A DNA stretch of 64,000 nt from Gonocerus acuteangulatus (GCA_946811695.1 OX328124.1:30455148-30519147), one strand, 5' to 3'. Counted from the first letter of the stretch, positions 12,161 through 23,267 are shown. A program made the numbers and translations. Notes: a model not told the origin generated them from the sequence alone.

Positions 12161-13224
12161 AAACAATGTAAAAAAATCGCAAAATTCCGAACACTCATGG
12201 TCAATTTTGTAATGGAATGAAACACTAAAAAGATATAAGTAGTAAACACTTGGAACCATTAAAGATTGAATTTGGACGAGCAAAACTTTAACCTTAGCTT
12301 TCATTTTTGCAATTTGATCAAAATCACCTCCCTCTTCACCATCCACAGTCAATATGTTAAAAACATATTCCAAAACGCCGGCGTTTTTGTCCGCCAAACG
12401 TCAAACAGCTCTTTTCGTGGAATTATGCATGTAACTAAAAATTGATGCTGTTTAAAAAGTTGGATAAGGTTTGTTACAAAATAATTATGCATCAACTCCC
12501 ATTATTCCAGAGAACATGTTTTGTTTGAATTCGTACTTAATTTAGCCTAATCTTGCAAATTATGTACACTTGTATACTTTTAAATTTGACGCGTGCAAGG
12601 CATGTACTATTTTCTTATCTTTAAATATGTACTTAATTATTACTTAAATAGTAAAAATAATATGAACACTTACTATTTAAATCGATGCTCATGCTTGGAG
12701 ATTATCTTGTAGCCCTTCACTATCGCACAAACAACTGTTTAGAAGCTTATTAATAAACTAGACTTACTTGTTGCGAAAAATGTGGACTCTGACCTCTTTG
12801 CTTGTCAACAGTCAGCGACAGTGAGTACTGTTTTTGAACCCCAAGACACTTGTGTTTACATTACTAATAGTATTTATCGTGTTATTTATTTTTTTGACTT
12901 TTGCTCTCCTAAACCTGTCATTTCCCCTCTGTGCATCGTGAGGAAACAAAAACAAAAAAGTCCGTCTCGCAGGACTGCATCATCTTAGCGCGGTTCCGTT
13001 CATATCCCTAGTCTAATTTGGAAAGATTAAAATAGAAGCAGTTATTATTTTGGTTCCACCAGTCTTTTTTTTAAATTAATTATTATAATGGCGTGTCAAC
13101 CCTTAAGGTCACTAACGCCATTCCTGTGAGTAGTAAAGTCTTGAAAGGTCATGATTTACAATCTTACCTGGAAGGGTCCGCTACACTAGAAACAGACCCG
13201 CTAGTGACAAGGTCTAGGAATCTT

Positions 13225-14222
13225 GGCAATCTATATTTCTAACAATAAATTGTTTTTGTTATTTTACTTAACAAGTTTTATTGTCAAATACATTATCCAA
13301 CTATAAGCAATTAAAAAATAACAAGAAATAAAACAGACAAAAAGAACCATTGGAATAAACGAAATCAATTAATTTAAAGCTTTAAGCACTTTTTTCTCCG
13401 ATTGACATCGCCTAATTAAAACTTTCTTCAGAACCTTTTTTGTAGAGCATTTAGTAAGCTTCCGAATGGTAATCTTCCGCTTCACAAGATTGTCAACGGT
13501 TTTCGAGATACTAACGAAATTATACAAAGTTACCAAAACTTTTTTTGTCTGTTAATAAAATATTTTATTCTAACCCTTCCTTTACTCTAAACGTAACAAA
13601 AATTTCAACATATTAGTGTTGATGAAACTCGAACATGCAGAAAATGTTTCAACTGTATCCCATAATTCTAAGTACCAAAATCAAAGACAAAGAACCCTCC
13701 CTAGGAAGGACAGGCAGTCCCTAGGCAGTTGAAAAGCTATATATCTTGGAAATCCATATCTCTAACATTAAATTGTTTTTCTTATTTTTCTCAACCTGTT
13801 TTATTTTCAAATACATTATCCAACAATAAGCAATTAAAAAATAACAAGGGATAAAAAAAAGACAAAAAGAACAGTTCGAATAAGCGAAATCAATTACTTT
13901 AAAGTTTTAAGCTCTTATTTCTCCGATTGACATCGCCTAATCAAAACTTTCATTAGAACCTTTTTTTTAGAGCATTTAATAAGCTTTCTAATGGTATTCT
14001 TTTGTTTACCAAGATTTTCAACCTTTTTCGAGATATTAAGGAAAGTAAACAAAGTTACTAAAACTTTTCATGTCTGTTAATAAAATATTTTATTCTAACC
14101 CTTCCTTAACTCCAAACGTAACCAAAATTTCAACATATTAGTTTTGATATAAGTAGAACATGCAGAAAATGTTTCAACTGAATCCCATGATTCTAAGTAC
14201 CCAAACCAAAAACGGTATTCAA
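13225..14222 (+). repeat. Direct duplication of ~0.5 kb within family A element
   Basis: The segments 13225-13700 and 13745-14222 share long identical blocks, such as ACATTATCCAAC and AATAAAATATTTTATTCTAA. Related sequence, inverted, is present once in copy 1 (about 3500-4000). Confidence 0.75.
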
Positions 14223-14506
14223 AAAATATTTTTGCAATTTTCTCGAAAACGGTTAAAGCTATCGCCTTGAAAATGGTTTCATTCGTTTTCCTAGCCCAGG
14301 AATCATATAAAACGAGTACTTAGAAGCTTATGAACTCAAAAACGTAAGCGTTACGATTTTTTTTGCGCGAATTTCGCCCCAAACGCCATCTTCCAGTAGG
14401 CGGATTTTGCTGGTTAACGAACTTGACCTTTCAAATTGGACGAAGGATTTTTGTACCAAATTTCATCAAAATCGGACCATTCGTCTTCTATCTAGAGAGC
14501 GAACAG

Positions 14507-14509
<3 letters not shown>

Positions 14510-14557
<48 letters not shown>

Positions 14558-14611
14558 TATACATATATATATATATATAAATATATACATATATATATAT
14601 ATATATATACA
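14510..14611. repeat. (TA)n of family A copy 2
   Basis: TA runs with AAATATATACA interruptions, at the same place as in copy 1. Confidence 0.95.
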
Positions 14612-15295
14612 AATTTGAACCACCGTTATTTTCTGTCTCTAGGGGTTCTGAAACGCGAAAGTTTCTAGTCGGCACTTCCGGATTGTTTCATTGTATCAAC
14701 CCTATAAGCGGGTTTCCTCCCTATGGGGGGAGGGAGGAACCGCGCTAAAACTGGCTAGACAAAGTTGTTTTAAATCTTATGAGCTTTCATTTTTTTTAAA
14801 ATACATTTTTGTTTTTTGTTTCACTTGTTTATTAAATTACTTGTAAATAAATTAAATTCACGAAGTTTCACAATTGAACGTAAAATAAAATTTCATTTTT
14901 CGTCTAATCAGAACTGATATTAAATATTCGAATCCTAATTATACTACATGGAAACAATCAGATTAAAACGTCTTCATAAAACGTTAATTATTCTTAAATC
15001 AACAATAAGATTAATTGAAATAATATTTAGTATAGATAATGATTGTAATGAATTGAATAAGATGCTGAAATATTATCACTATTATTAATTTTTGTACAAA
15101 CTATTTTATAAATTATTCTTTAAGAAAATTTTGTGCTTCTACATCTTGGAGTTGGAATCTGCTTCCATTCATTACGAAGACTACTTTTATAAAGATCTGA
15201 ATAGATTACAAGCTTATTTACAATGTCTTCGTTTGTGGCAAATCTGTTGTGTTTCCCAGAGAAACATCCTCTAAAATGTTTAAAATCTCTATTAA

Positions 15296-16361
15296 ATCGA
15301 ATTGAGGTAATTTTAATTTAAAGTACTTATACATATTCCTTATAATACATATATATACCTTTGTATATTTATTTATTTATGGTCGAACCTTCTTTAATAG
15401 CCAATTTTGCATGAACATCTGCTATTTCGTTCCCTGTTATACCGCAATGACTTGGTATCCATGTGAATATAACTTGTGTATTATTTTTCTGCAAATTATC
15501 TAGGGTAGTTCGAAGTTCAACTATGAATGGATGTGTGGAAGCCAGCTTAGGTATTGACAATAATGTTGAAAGAGAGTCAGAAAATACATAAAGTTTTGTA
15601 CCGTTTGGAATAATGATATTTAGTGATTTGAGAATGGCGAGCAACTCAGCAGTATAGATGGAGCATTCATGGTTTAATGAAAATTTATTAATTCTTGAAT
15701 CACAAACTACAGCTGCTCCTACACCATCTTCGGTTTTTGAGCCATCAGTATAAACCTGACTAGCTAGTGGAATTCCTTCCGTAATTTTGTTAAATTCTGA
15801 GATAAATATGAGCGGGCTGGTGTCTTTTTTTAAATATTTAGTCAGTTTTATGTTTATGAAAGGAACGGGCAGTGTCCAGGGAGGTTTGGTGTAATTAGTC
15901 TCTTTAAGAATTAGATTCTTGTCTATGCTGTGATCGTTAGAAAGTTCTGTAGCTCTATGATAGAATGATTTCCTACAGTTGTTATGATTTTGTGTAAGAA
16001 TGTTGTCCAAAACAATTTGAAGTGGATGGGAATAAGAAGCAAAAAGAGAAATGTAATAACTAAGTGTTAGTTGTTTTCTTCTAAATTGAAGTGGAGGCTC
16101 CCCGGACTGGGCGCAATACTCACCACAGGACTTGATCGAAAGGCTCCAGTAGCGATTCTTAGTCCAAGATGATGTACTGAGTCTAACATTGCAAGAGTTT
16201 TCTGAGATGCAGATCCATAGGCCGTACATCCATAATCCAGCTTTGATCTAATGAGGCTACGATAGAGCATGAGCATGCTTGTTCTATCTGCTCCTCATGA
16301 GGTATTTGCTCATGGAGACCATCGGCAAACGTTACGGGTCTCTGAAAATAAATAAATAAAT
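15296..16361 (-). mobile_element. Non-LTR retrotransposon fragment with RNase H, 14-bp target duplication
   Basis: Bounded by AAAATCTCTATTAA at 15282-15295 and 16362-16375. Most is minus-strand coding DNA (end of reverse transcriptase, then RNase H), but the right edge (about 16300-16361) ends in a plus-strand (AAAT)n tail. This suggests an insertion with an inverted 5' part. Confidence 0.7.
15369..16310 (-). pseudogene. Non-LTR (Jockey/I-like) RT C-terminus and RNase H
   Basis: From 16310 downwards: A-D-R-T-S-M-L-M-L-Y-R-S-L-I-R-S-K-L-D-Y-G, the thumb region after the polymerase domain of Jockey/I-type elements; then, after a frameshift near 16.07-16.12 kb, the ORF ending at 15369. Its RNase H keeps Y-T-D-G-S (D162), E195, D218 in F-S-D-S, and W-I-P-S-H-C-G-I-x-G-N-E-I-A-D (H261, D271), so the four-acid catalytic set is intact. 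The product stops soon after; the usual C-terminal zinc-finger part is absent. Confidence 0.88.
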
Positions 16362-16821
16362 AAAATCTCTATTAAGTGCCTCTTGGGCTTCTTCAGATAA
16401 GTCGTTGAATTAAAAATGTATTTATAATATAAAAAAGTGCATCGATATTGGTTAAGATTTAGAGGCTGTAGTCTTTTTTGAAACACGAAATGTCGTTTGG
16501 CCGCGACGTGCGACGCGTCGCGACGGTCGTGTGGTATTGTAGTAAAACAATATTTTTATGAGGAATCGTGTTTGAAATTCAAGCCTTCATTGAGCCAGTA
16601 AACAAAGATTAACAGAAGTCAGTGAATGGTCGGGATTCCGCTAAGAACAAGAATAATATTTTCGTAAAAATCTATATATAGACTTTTTTGGCTTGCTCTT
16701 TGGCAGTATTTTTTAGCAATGGATAGTTAGAGGTTAGAAGAATACCAAAAATAGCAGAAATATCTTCCACCACATTTCCACCATGGTCACTAAACTTTAC
16801 CTTTGGCATTCCTCCGCCCCC

Positions 16822-16988
16822 TAGTTATTCATTGGGCTATTTACGCCGGGCTATCTACAGGTTGCCACCCTTTTATAATACCAACAGCACGTGGACGGTA
16901 ACCCATTCAGGTTCTGGTTACGCACATTGTTGCTTAACTTCGGTGATCAACAGGAAACGGTGCATTCAAAATGGCTATGGCCGTTGGC
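16822..16988 (-). mobile_element. 5S rRNA-derived SINE
   Basis: The minus strand starts GCCAACGGCCATAGCCA, the start of 5S rRNA, then CGAAGTTAAGCAAC and the same tail as the other copies (GTGGCAACCTGTAGATAGCC). It directly abuts the tRNA-SINE at 16998. Confidence 0.88.
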
Positions 16989-17065
16989 CTCTAGACATTT
17001 TTTTTTTTTTGGTGCAACGAGGAATTTTCCCAACGAGCCGTGGGATGAGAAAATTCCTGCCGCCG

Positions 17066-18452
17066 CACAGTGTAACGTCCAATTGACAAAAACCTAAATT
17101 TTTGTTTTCTTATATTTAATTTTTAATCCTCTACCTAAGTTTAGAAACTATTCAAGGAATTAAAATCTTATAAAACTAGTAAATATTAGTTTTATTTTGA
17201 TCAACAAACACATTAGCAGTATTATAAACAAGGCAATGTCTTTAAAACCTGCTTTATAGCAACAATCAGTTTGAGCCTCTCTCGTTGAAGATAGGACAGT
17301 GTTTTTATTAATTCATCCGAAGGAAATTACGTCAAAACTATTCCTTTTTTATCCGACATAATTGATTATGGGTAATTACTTCCTTATTATTTATTCTGAA
17401 TTATTCTTCATTGATCTTTGAAATTTTTTTTAAGTACATAATTTTGATAGACCATAGCAAAAAAACTTCATCTGAACACATCCCAAATTTTTTAGATCTT
17501 AAAGTTTACCTCAAGCATAATGTACTGAGGGCAATTTAGTTTGCCGAAATTTGCCAATTCCAAAGATTTTTATTTTTAGATCCATGATCATTTTTTCTTC
17601 CAAATTTGAAAAAAAATTTGGATAAATCCAAGAAAACGGTATCAATCCTCGGGCAAATGATTCAATTTGATCGGCAGGATGCTCCTACACAAAGTTTAAG
17701 CAATATTAATAAAACTGCCAGTTTAGTCCTATATTATATGTAAAAAATGTGGGAACGTGTTCACCGCAGAGAAAAAAACGCTTATATAAATACTGGTTGA
17801 AACGATATATCAACTTAGAAGAAATTGCTATTAATTTTTATCAAGAAAAAAGATATTCGCGCCCTGATGGCCCTTCCGGCTTCCTTAGAGGCAGACATAA
17901 AAAAGAGTTTACAGCGTTGTGTGAGAGATCGAAAAAGCGCCGGATTCTACTGATATCTGGCCCAGAGCTTTTTTTAGGGAGAAAAAATATAAAAAGGCAA
18001 AGCAAAATCAGTCCGGACATTAATGAATGTATAATAGAGGATGACATTAATAATCTAATAAATATTGGTTTCGATATAAGTTTACATTCTCAAGAATCCA
18101 AAACGATTCAGACTCGGAATTAAAAAATTATTTAATAATTTCATAGAAAATGGTAAAATATTATTATTCTATGGCAATATTACTATAAGTATGGTATAAT
18201 TTACTGCTATACTATTACTACATTATATGTTACCGTTAAAATATATTTTATAATATTGTTATTAATAATATTATTACCTGCAATATTATGTCTATTAATA
18301 TTACAAATAATATTATTATAGCCGTATAGTATGCATTATTGTACTATTGTTACCTTGTTTTGAGTTGATTTCAATTGATAAAAATGTTTATTTGAAAATA
18401 ACTAGTGGTTAATGAATTTTGTCCACAATCCTCACTACTTCGTTACACTGTG
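17066..18452 (+). mobile_element. Transib-like DNA transposon with RSS-like 13/23 ends
   Basis: A 1,387-bp element with 12-bp perfect terminal inverted repeats, CACAGTGTAACG at 17066-17077 and its complement at 18441-18452, flanked by a perfect 5-bp duplication CGCCG (17061-17065 and 18453-18457). It interrupts a tRNA-derived SINE whose halves rejoin exactly when the element and one CGCCG are removed. The left end reads heptamer CACAGTG, 13-bp spacer, nonamer ACAAAAACC (17086-17094). The right end, on the minus strand, reads CACAGTG, 23-bp spacer, ACAAAATTC (18422-18414), 7 of 9 to the RSS nonamer. Known: Transib transposons, relatives of RAG1, have RSS-like ends and GC-rich 5-bp target duplications. 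The interior lacks a full transposase, so this copy is non-autonomous. Confidence 0.8.
17749..18123 (+). CDS. Possible remnant of Transib N-terminal transposase region
   Basis: A 124-aa ORF lying wholly inside the RSS-ended transposon. It is basic at the start (R-K-K-R-L), has a short helical stretch (N-L-E-E-I-A-I-N-F-Y), then G-R-x4-F-x4-E-R-S-K-K-R-R at about residues 67-84, reminiscent of the F-x-x-x-S-E-R-S/T-K-R-R-K segment I recall from the N-terminal part of Transib transposases. No RAG1-like catalytic core (D, D, E with zinc-binding Cys/His) is present. Whether it is translated is unknown. It could be a chance ORF, but location and motif favour a remnant. Confidence 0.45.
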   Translation: MGTCSPQRKKRLYKYWLKRYINLEEIAINFYQEKRYSRPDGPSGFLRGRHKKEFTALCERSKKRRILLISGPELFLGRKNIKRQSKISPDINECIIEDDINNLINIGFDISLHSQESKTIQTRN

Positions 18453-18639
18453 CGCCGGTGGGAATCGAACCCACCATCTCCCGCTTATGAATCTAAGGCG
18501 CTAGCCACTAGACCACGGGAGACCCCTCCAGACATTGTTATTGTCATATAAGTTTCTCGAGTAGATGGCTATATTAAGATATAAGTTTAATGGAGCTCTG
18601 TATAAATGAAGTCCATTGGATGGGCTTACTATACTGTCT

Positions 18640-18725
18640 TATGAAGCCCAAGGTGTGATTGGTAACGCCCTCGGTCGTAAAACGTGAGGATCTATGTTCA
18701 AATACAGGTCTGGAGAGATACATTT
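18640..18725 (+). mobile_element. Possible tRNA-like SINE head
   Basis: GTGATTGGTAACGCC (A-box-like) and CTATGTTCAAATACAGG (B-box-like) are about 35 bp apart. No matching body was found elsewhere in the window. Confidence 0.35.
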
Positions 18726-18729
18726 TATG

Positions 18730-19740
18730 GAAAATAGAAATTAAAGATTTATCAGCAAACTAGAAAATGCTGCTTGATTATTGTGAAGATGAGGGCCAGC
18801 AGATGCGGGGCCCACAAGAAATCTCAACGCGGGCTGCCTTATGAAGTACAAAATCTCCTTAGCAGGATACTGTAGTTGAAGTCAGGGTAGACTGATTAAG
18901 GAAAATAATTGGCAATTTTAAGGCTTTATAATAATTATTGCATATATCGGCTCTTTTTTTCAAAGGAATGTAGGTATTAAGTAAGTAAAATTTTACATCA
19001 TGACAATAGGTTATAAAACAATTTTTTGAGTGCACATTAGGTAAACAAACTTTTTTTTTTATAAACTTAGTTAAGAGTGAGTAAAAAAATAACAGTATTT
19101 TTTTATCATTAAAAATTAGTTAAGAAATATTGTTATTTCTTATCCTTACGTATATCTTTGCCCTTTTTTTTTTACTTGTGAACTTTTTTAATTTTTTTAC
19201 TTACTCTAAACGCACAGAACCATCAGGGATCTGCAGAGAGGAAGCTACCAAGAGGATTCTGATCAATTCCAGATATATTGAGACATGCTAAGATGACGCA
19301 TTTCCTGAACTTTAAGTCAGACTTTTTAAGGAAATAACCTTCAGTTTAAAGATATACCACCTCATAAACCGTTGCACCTATAAATAAATATATGTTTTAG
19401 TTGATTCTTTTGAATATAATGCCGAAGATTTTCCGCTTGATTTAGGAGAAGTAGTAATATATGAAAAATAAAATATAGCTCTTAGCATAAATCAGAAATA
19501 AAGATTTAGTCAAAAGTGAAGTTGGATTTTTATCATGAGACTAGAAGAGGATGATAGAAGCAGAGAAGGGAGGTAGCGGTTAGGGGATCAGGTAGAAGAG
19601 AACACCTGCCTTCTACCCCTCTACTCCCTTCAACTCCAACACATGTCTCTCCGCAATCTTAGCTTTAGGTTTCTTTAGTTACCTTGTCACTTATGTAGAT
19701 TTCATCATAGATTACCTAAAATGTAACTAGAATACATCGA
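18730..19740. other. Gene-free stretch
   Basis: AT-rich with a fragment of the Helentron-like 5' module near 19288-19330 and a GC-richer patch at 19555-19640. No gene recognised. Confidence 0.45.
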
Positions 19741-20290
19741 AATACCAAGAAACAAAAATGGCAACTTGAATGGAGTTATATCACAGACAACAAACTAAGA
19801 CAAATCAAACATATACTTACTGACTGACCAAGCGCAGACAGAAATTCCCGGATAGAGGAAATAGTGCTTGCAAGACTGGGAATATGCCACACTCGCATCA
19901 CCCACGAATACACATGGGCGTATATAGAAAATAATTTCGGAGGGGGCTGGGAAAATTTCGGGGGGGGGGGGGCTGAGACCATTTCCGGTGTATGGAATAC
20001 TAACAATTTAGATCTTGGAAGAGTTTTAGCCAACTTAAACGCTATTACACCCAAAATAGAATATGTTTTATGAACTAAATGATCTTATTTAATTTATTTT
20101 TAAGGGTTTTATGAAGTTTTTACCGATGAAATCAAAATTTCGGGGGGGGGGGGGGCTGCAGCCCCCCCCTTATATACGCCCATGCGAATACATAATGACT
20201 AAAACTGAAATACCAACATGTCGGATCTGCAATACAGAACTAACAGTCAACGTATACTAACCGACTGTCTTCTTATAACGAACTTACCTC
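19740..20290 (+). pseudogene. Non-LTR retrotransposon C-terminal fragment, split by MITE
   Basis: Encodes L-R-Q-I-K-H-I-L, R-L-G-I-C-H-T-R-I-T-H-E-Y up to 19912 and, after the MITE, P-T-C-R-I-C-N-T-E-L-T-V. This is the C-x2-C...H zinc-binding end typical of Jockey/R1-type ORF2. Several stops are present. Confidence 0.72.
19913..20184. mobile_element. CATGGGCG MITE, copy 2
   Basis: 272 bp, termini CATGGGCGTATATA and inverse, 8-bp duplication CGAATACA (19905-19912, 20185-20192). It interrupts the coding remnant of a non-LTR retrotransposon exactly at the duplication. Confidence 0.9.
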
Positions 20291-20692
20291 GGGACATTAT
20301 AGACCTACTTACTGGCAGCAGCCACCATATTGACAATATTATTACATACTTAAAAAGTATATGACAAAATATTAGAGCATCCGAAACTTCTTTTAGTTCA
20401 AAATTAAATGAAGTTTTAGTTAGTAGGTATATTCAATATTTAATTTCTTTTATTTATTTATTCTGTTTAGTTATTTGTTTTTTTTTTTTTTTGTTTTTTT
20501 CAATATTTTACTTAGGTTTGTATTTTACTGACTTGATATTACAAATAACACTACCAGCAGTAGTTAACAGCAAATGAGTAAATCGATGCCGTTAACCTGC
20601 AGAATACGCGCAGCAAACACTCTTTTTCGGTGACATTTGCACAAAAAATATCGTATAGCTTAAGGCTTTGCGTTTATAGGGTTCCAGGGACT

Positions 20693-20866
20693 ATTTTTTT
20701 CTTTTTTTTGTGTGTGTGTTTAACGGAATATCAACATTAATGCTATTAACGCCGGGCTGTCTACAGGTTGCCACCCTTTTCTATAATGCTATAGCACGTG
20801 GTCGGTCACCCAGTCAGGTACCGGCCACGTCCAACGTCGCTTAACTTCGGTGATCTACGGGAACCG
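20693..20866 (-). mobile_element. 5S rRNA-derived SINE (head displaced)
   Basis: Contains CGAAGTTAAGCGACG, GGGTGACCGACCACGTG and the common tail, with T-rich DNA at 20695-20719 as the A-rich end. The 5S head is missing here but appears at 21297-21335, suggesting a ~0.43-kb insertion between them. Confidence 0.8.
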
Positions 20867-21296
20867 ACCGGTTCATGTTTTCTGCAGAACTAACTGGGCG
20901 AAAATGAAAAGGCGTTTTTCACATTTCTTACAGACCAAGTTTGCTAAAAATTTACAATTCTCCCGATTGCGGACATATTTGGTCGATTATGCCGATTAAA
21001 AAGTGCCCAAAATGCATTTTGATTTGAACACCCATTTTTGTAAAAGGCTTCAACAATCTTAACGCGATGCTCAATTGTTTACCTCTCTCCATGTTTGAAT
21101 TTGTCAAACACTGAAACAACGAAATGTCAAATTAAGTGGGGCAAATAATTTGACCTTAAGGTGTGACTCGCAATGAACATCGTGCATTATGGTTGGACTA
21201 CTATATCATTTATAAGTACGACCTATATAATCCGTTTGTCGAGTTTGTTCGATGGCAGAACAATAGACTCTGGAGGATCTGAATTCGGAATACGCG

Positions 21297-21335
21297 CACC
21301 GGTGCATTCAACGTGGCTATGGCCGTTGGCTCCAG
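21297..21335 (-). mobile_element. 5S SINE head fragment
   Basis: The minus strand AGCCAACGGCCATAGCCACG to CACCGGTG is the first ~35 nt of the 5S-SINE. It probably belongs to the copy at 20693-20866; ACCG repeats at both junctions. Confidence 0.6.
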
Positions 21336-21716
21336 GGACTATTAATACATTTTTCGGCATGGTGCATCGAATGGAACTTTAAATGCGATATATTTAATCC
21401 CCATGGAGAGTGAAACAAAATAGGATTTCAGAGTCAGGTACTTTGACAATGGCGGATTCAGTTGAAACATTTTTTCGCACGTTTTGGCATTCAGTGAAAC
21501 TATGATTTGTTAATTTTGGTTACTTTAAGCATATAAATATCAACAGACATGAGTAATTTTGCCTTTTCCATATACTTTCCTAACTATCTTGAAAAAAAAT
21601 CGTGAAATTGTGGAACGTAGATTGTGACAAATCGAAATCTTAATAAATTGTTCTGAAAAAAAGGTTCATCAGCAACTTTCGATTGGACGATCTCAGGCGG
21701 AGACAATGTGTTAAAC

Positions 21717-21943
21717 ATTTCGGGGGGGGGATGGTAGCATTTCCGGGGTATGAAATACTAACAATCTAGAACTTGGAATAGTTAGCAATTAAAACACTAT
21801 TACACCAACAAAAAGAATATTTTTTCTGAACTATGTGATCTTATTTAATTTTTGTTAAGGGTTTTTTGACGCATTTTTCCCGATAAAATCGAAATTTCGG
21901 GGGGAGGGGGGGTTGTTGCACCCCCCTCTTATATACGCCCATC
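21717..21943. mobile_element. CATGGGCG MITE, copy 3 (left end lost)
   Basis: Shares the whole interior (GGAATACTAACAA-like, GTGATCTTATTTAATTT) and the right terminus TATATACGCCCAT with copies 1 and 2. The left ~20 bp are missing. Confidence 0.8.
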
Positions 21944-22526
21944 GGAAATGCTCGAAGATGACGAAGTTTTTGCGAGTCGGGCTTATTCTTTTTTCACAAC
22001 CAATCTTTATCTTCAGATTAAACTCTCGCGTATGTTATGCGCCAATCATTTTTTTCGGAATCAAAAACTGAAACGAAGTAGATCAATTTGGAGACATATT
22101 AACACACAGAGAAGTGTGTCAAGTGTTTCAAGATGGTGTTACATTCAAGCTACACTAGCTTCTTGAATGGCTTGTATAATATTTTACCCATAGTAAAAAA
22201 GGCGACGGGAGAGGGAGAGAAAGGTACGGTAGGACGGGAGGCCAAGGCCAAATTCCTCCTTATGTAGGGGGGGGGGGGGTTACACCTGCGCCTCCCTTCC
22301 ACCTATTCTCTCATTTACTATCAACCTTCCACAAGAGAGATACATTTACTTAATAGTCTATTCATACTTATTCTTCCGGTAGGTTTGTTACTACATCAAA
22401 AGCAGATAAATGAAATGACGAAGGCGAATTAACAAAATTATAACAAATATAATTTGGAGGCAGAAAGAAAAAAATACTCACCTGGAGTCGTTAAATTTGA
22501 ACTTTAAATATTTTAAAAATTGGCTT

Positions 22527-22553
22527 TCAGCACCCCCTTATATACGCCCATGC
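22527..22553. mobile_element. CATGGGCG MITE, terminal remnant
   Basis: CAGCACCCCCTTATATACGC followed by CCATG matches one end of the MITE family; the rest is absent. Confidence 0.5.
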
Positions 22554-22817
22554 AGCTCCATTTTTCACATTTTTGGGAAATTAAAGAAAACGTTTTTAAA
22601 TTTAGTTTCTTAATATGTTTCCCCTTTTTCTTTTTCTTATCGTAACATATCCATCTAATCATGAAAGTAAGTCCATAAGGACCCTATCCTACCTTTTTAG
22701 CACTTTCCTCCGAAGGAAAGTAGCTATTGAGGTTGGACTCATGACGGAATTTTTGAAACATTTCTTCAAATCTTTATCGATCCTACCTAGTAGACACCGA
22801 AAATGACCCCCGTTAAA

Positions 22818-22880
<63 letters not shown>

Positions 22881-22884
<4 letters not shown>

Positions 22885-23086
22885 TGATGTTATTTTTCGT
22901 CGCTGGGATAGTATTTTTAGATGGAACGGCATTTTTCTCCAGCGGTGGTACTCCTCCTCACTTCTTCCCGGAATATTTCGATGGATTCATCTCCATCTTC
23001 TTCAGCCAGGTACTTGTTTCTTCCTCGGTGGTAGCCAAGGGAATGAGGAGGAGTACAACCGCTGGAGAAAAATGCCGTTCCATCTA

Positions 23087-23092
<6 letters not shown>
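22881..23092. mobile_element. Foldback MITE inserted in a (TA)n array, copy 1
   Basis: Termini TATTTTTAGATGGAACGGC and inverse, embedded between two (TA)n stretches within a family B Helentron-like element whose partner copy has an uninterrupted (TA)n. The right arm is partly deleted. Confidence 0.75.
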
Positions 23093-23144
<52 letters not shown>

Positions 23145-23267
23145 TGATAACACGATAGCGGCCAGAGTTTTTGTCTTTTCGTCACGAAACTTGGTATATA
23201 GCATTCAATTAGCAAACGATTGAACGAGTTCGTTAACCACCAAAGTCGGTCCACCGGAAGGGGAGGG

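Larger units (their letters stand above)
12955..14748 (+). mobile_element. Helentron-like non-autonomous element, family A copy 2
   Basis: Same 5' module (AAGTCCGTCTCGCAGGAC) and subterminal TTAGCGCGGTTCC at about 12986, same (TA)n (14510-14611), and 3' hairpin ending GGAACCGCGCTAA at 14736-14748. The interior contains a head-to-tail duplication of about 0.5 kb (about 13225-13700 and 13745-14222). Confidence 0.6.
16998..18527 (-). mobile_element. tRNA-derived SINE (type 1), split by the Transib-like element
   Basis: The minus-strand head (18527 down to 18453) has a tRNA-like A box (GTGGCTAGCGCC) and B box (GGGTTCGATTCCC). The body (17065 down to 17011) carries a small hairpin around G-C-T-C-G with GGAATTTTC arms, then a poly(A) tail (T run 16998-17010). 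The same SINE is complete at 40137-40328, which proves that 17066-18452 is an insertion. AGACATT at both edges is a probable short target duplication. Confidence 0.82.

Noticed and set aside
12152..12397. pogo transposase remnant
   Set aside because: The 81-aa ORF near a pogo-like end shows no DDE or helix-turn-helix motif that I can identify.
15092..15274. 60-aa ORF
   Set aside because: Low-complexity AT-rich translation with no motif.
17066..18452. A true antigen-receptor (V(D)J) locus or RAG gene
   Set aside because: Despite RSS-like ends there is no V, D or J segment and no RAG1/RAG2 core; inverted ends plus target duplication show a transposon.
18453..18527. Functional tRNA gene on the minus strand (CAT in the loop)
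   Set aside because: The anticodon stem does not pair, the same sequence starts a dispersed SINE, and it is cut by the transposon.
20867..21296. A defined transposon between the two parts of a 5S-SINE
   Set aside because: Only a 4-bp ACCG repeat and no inverted ends were seen; insertion is likely but cannot be classified.
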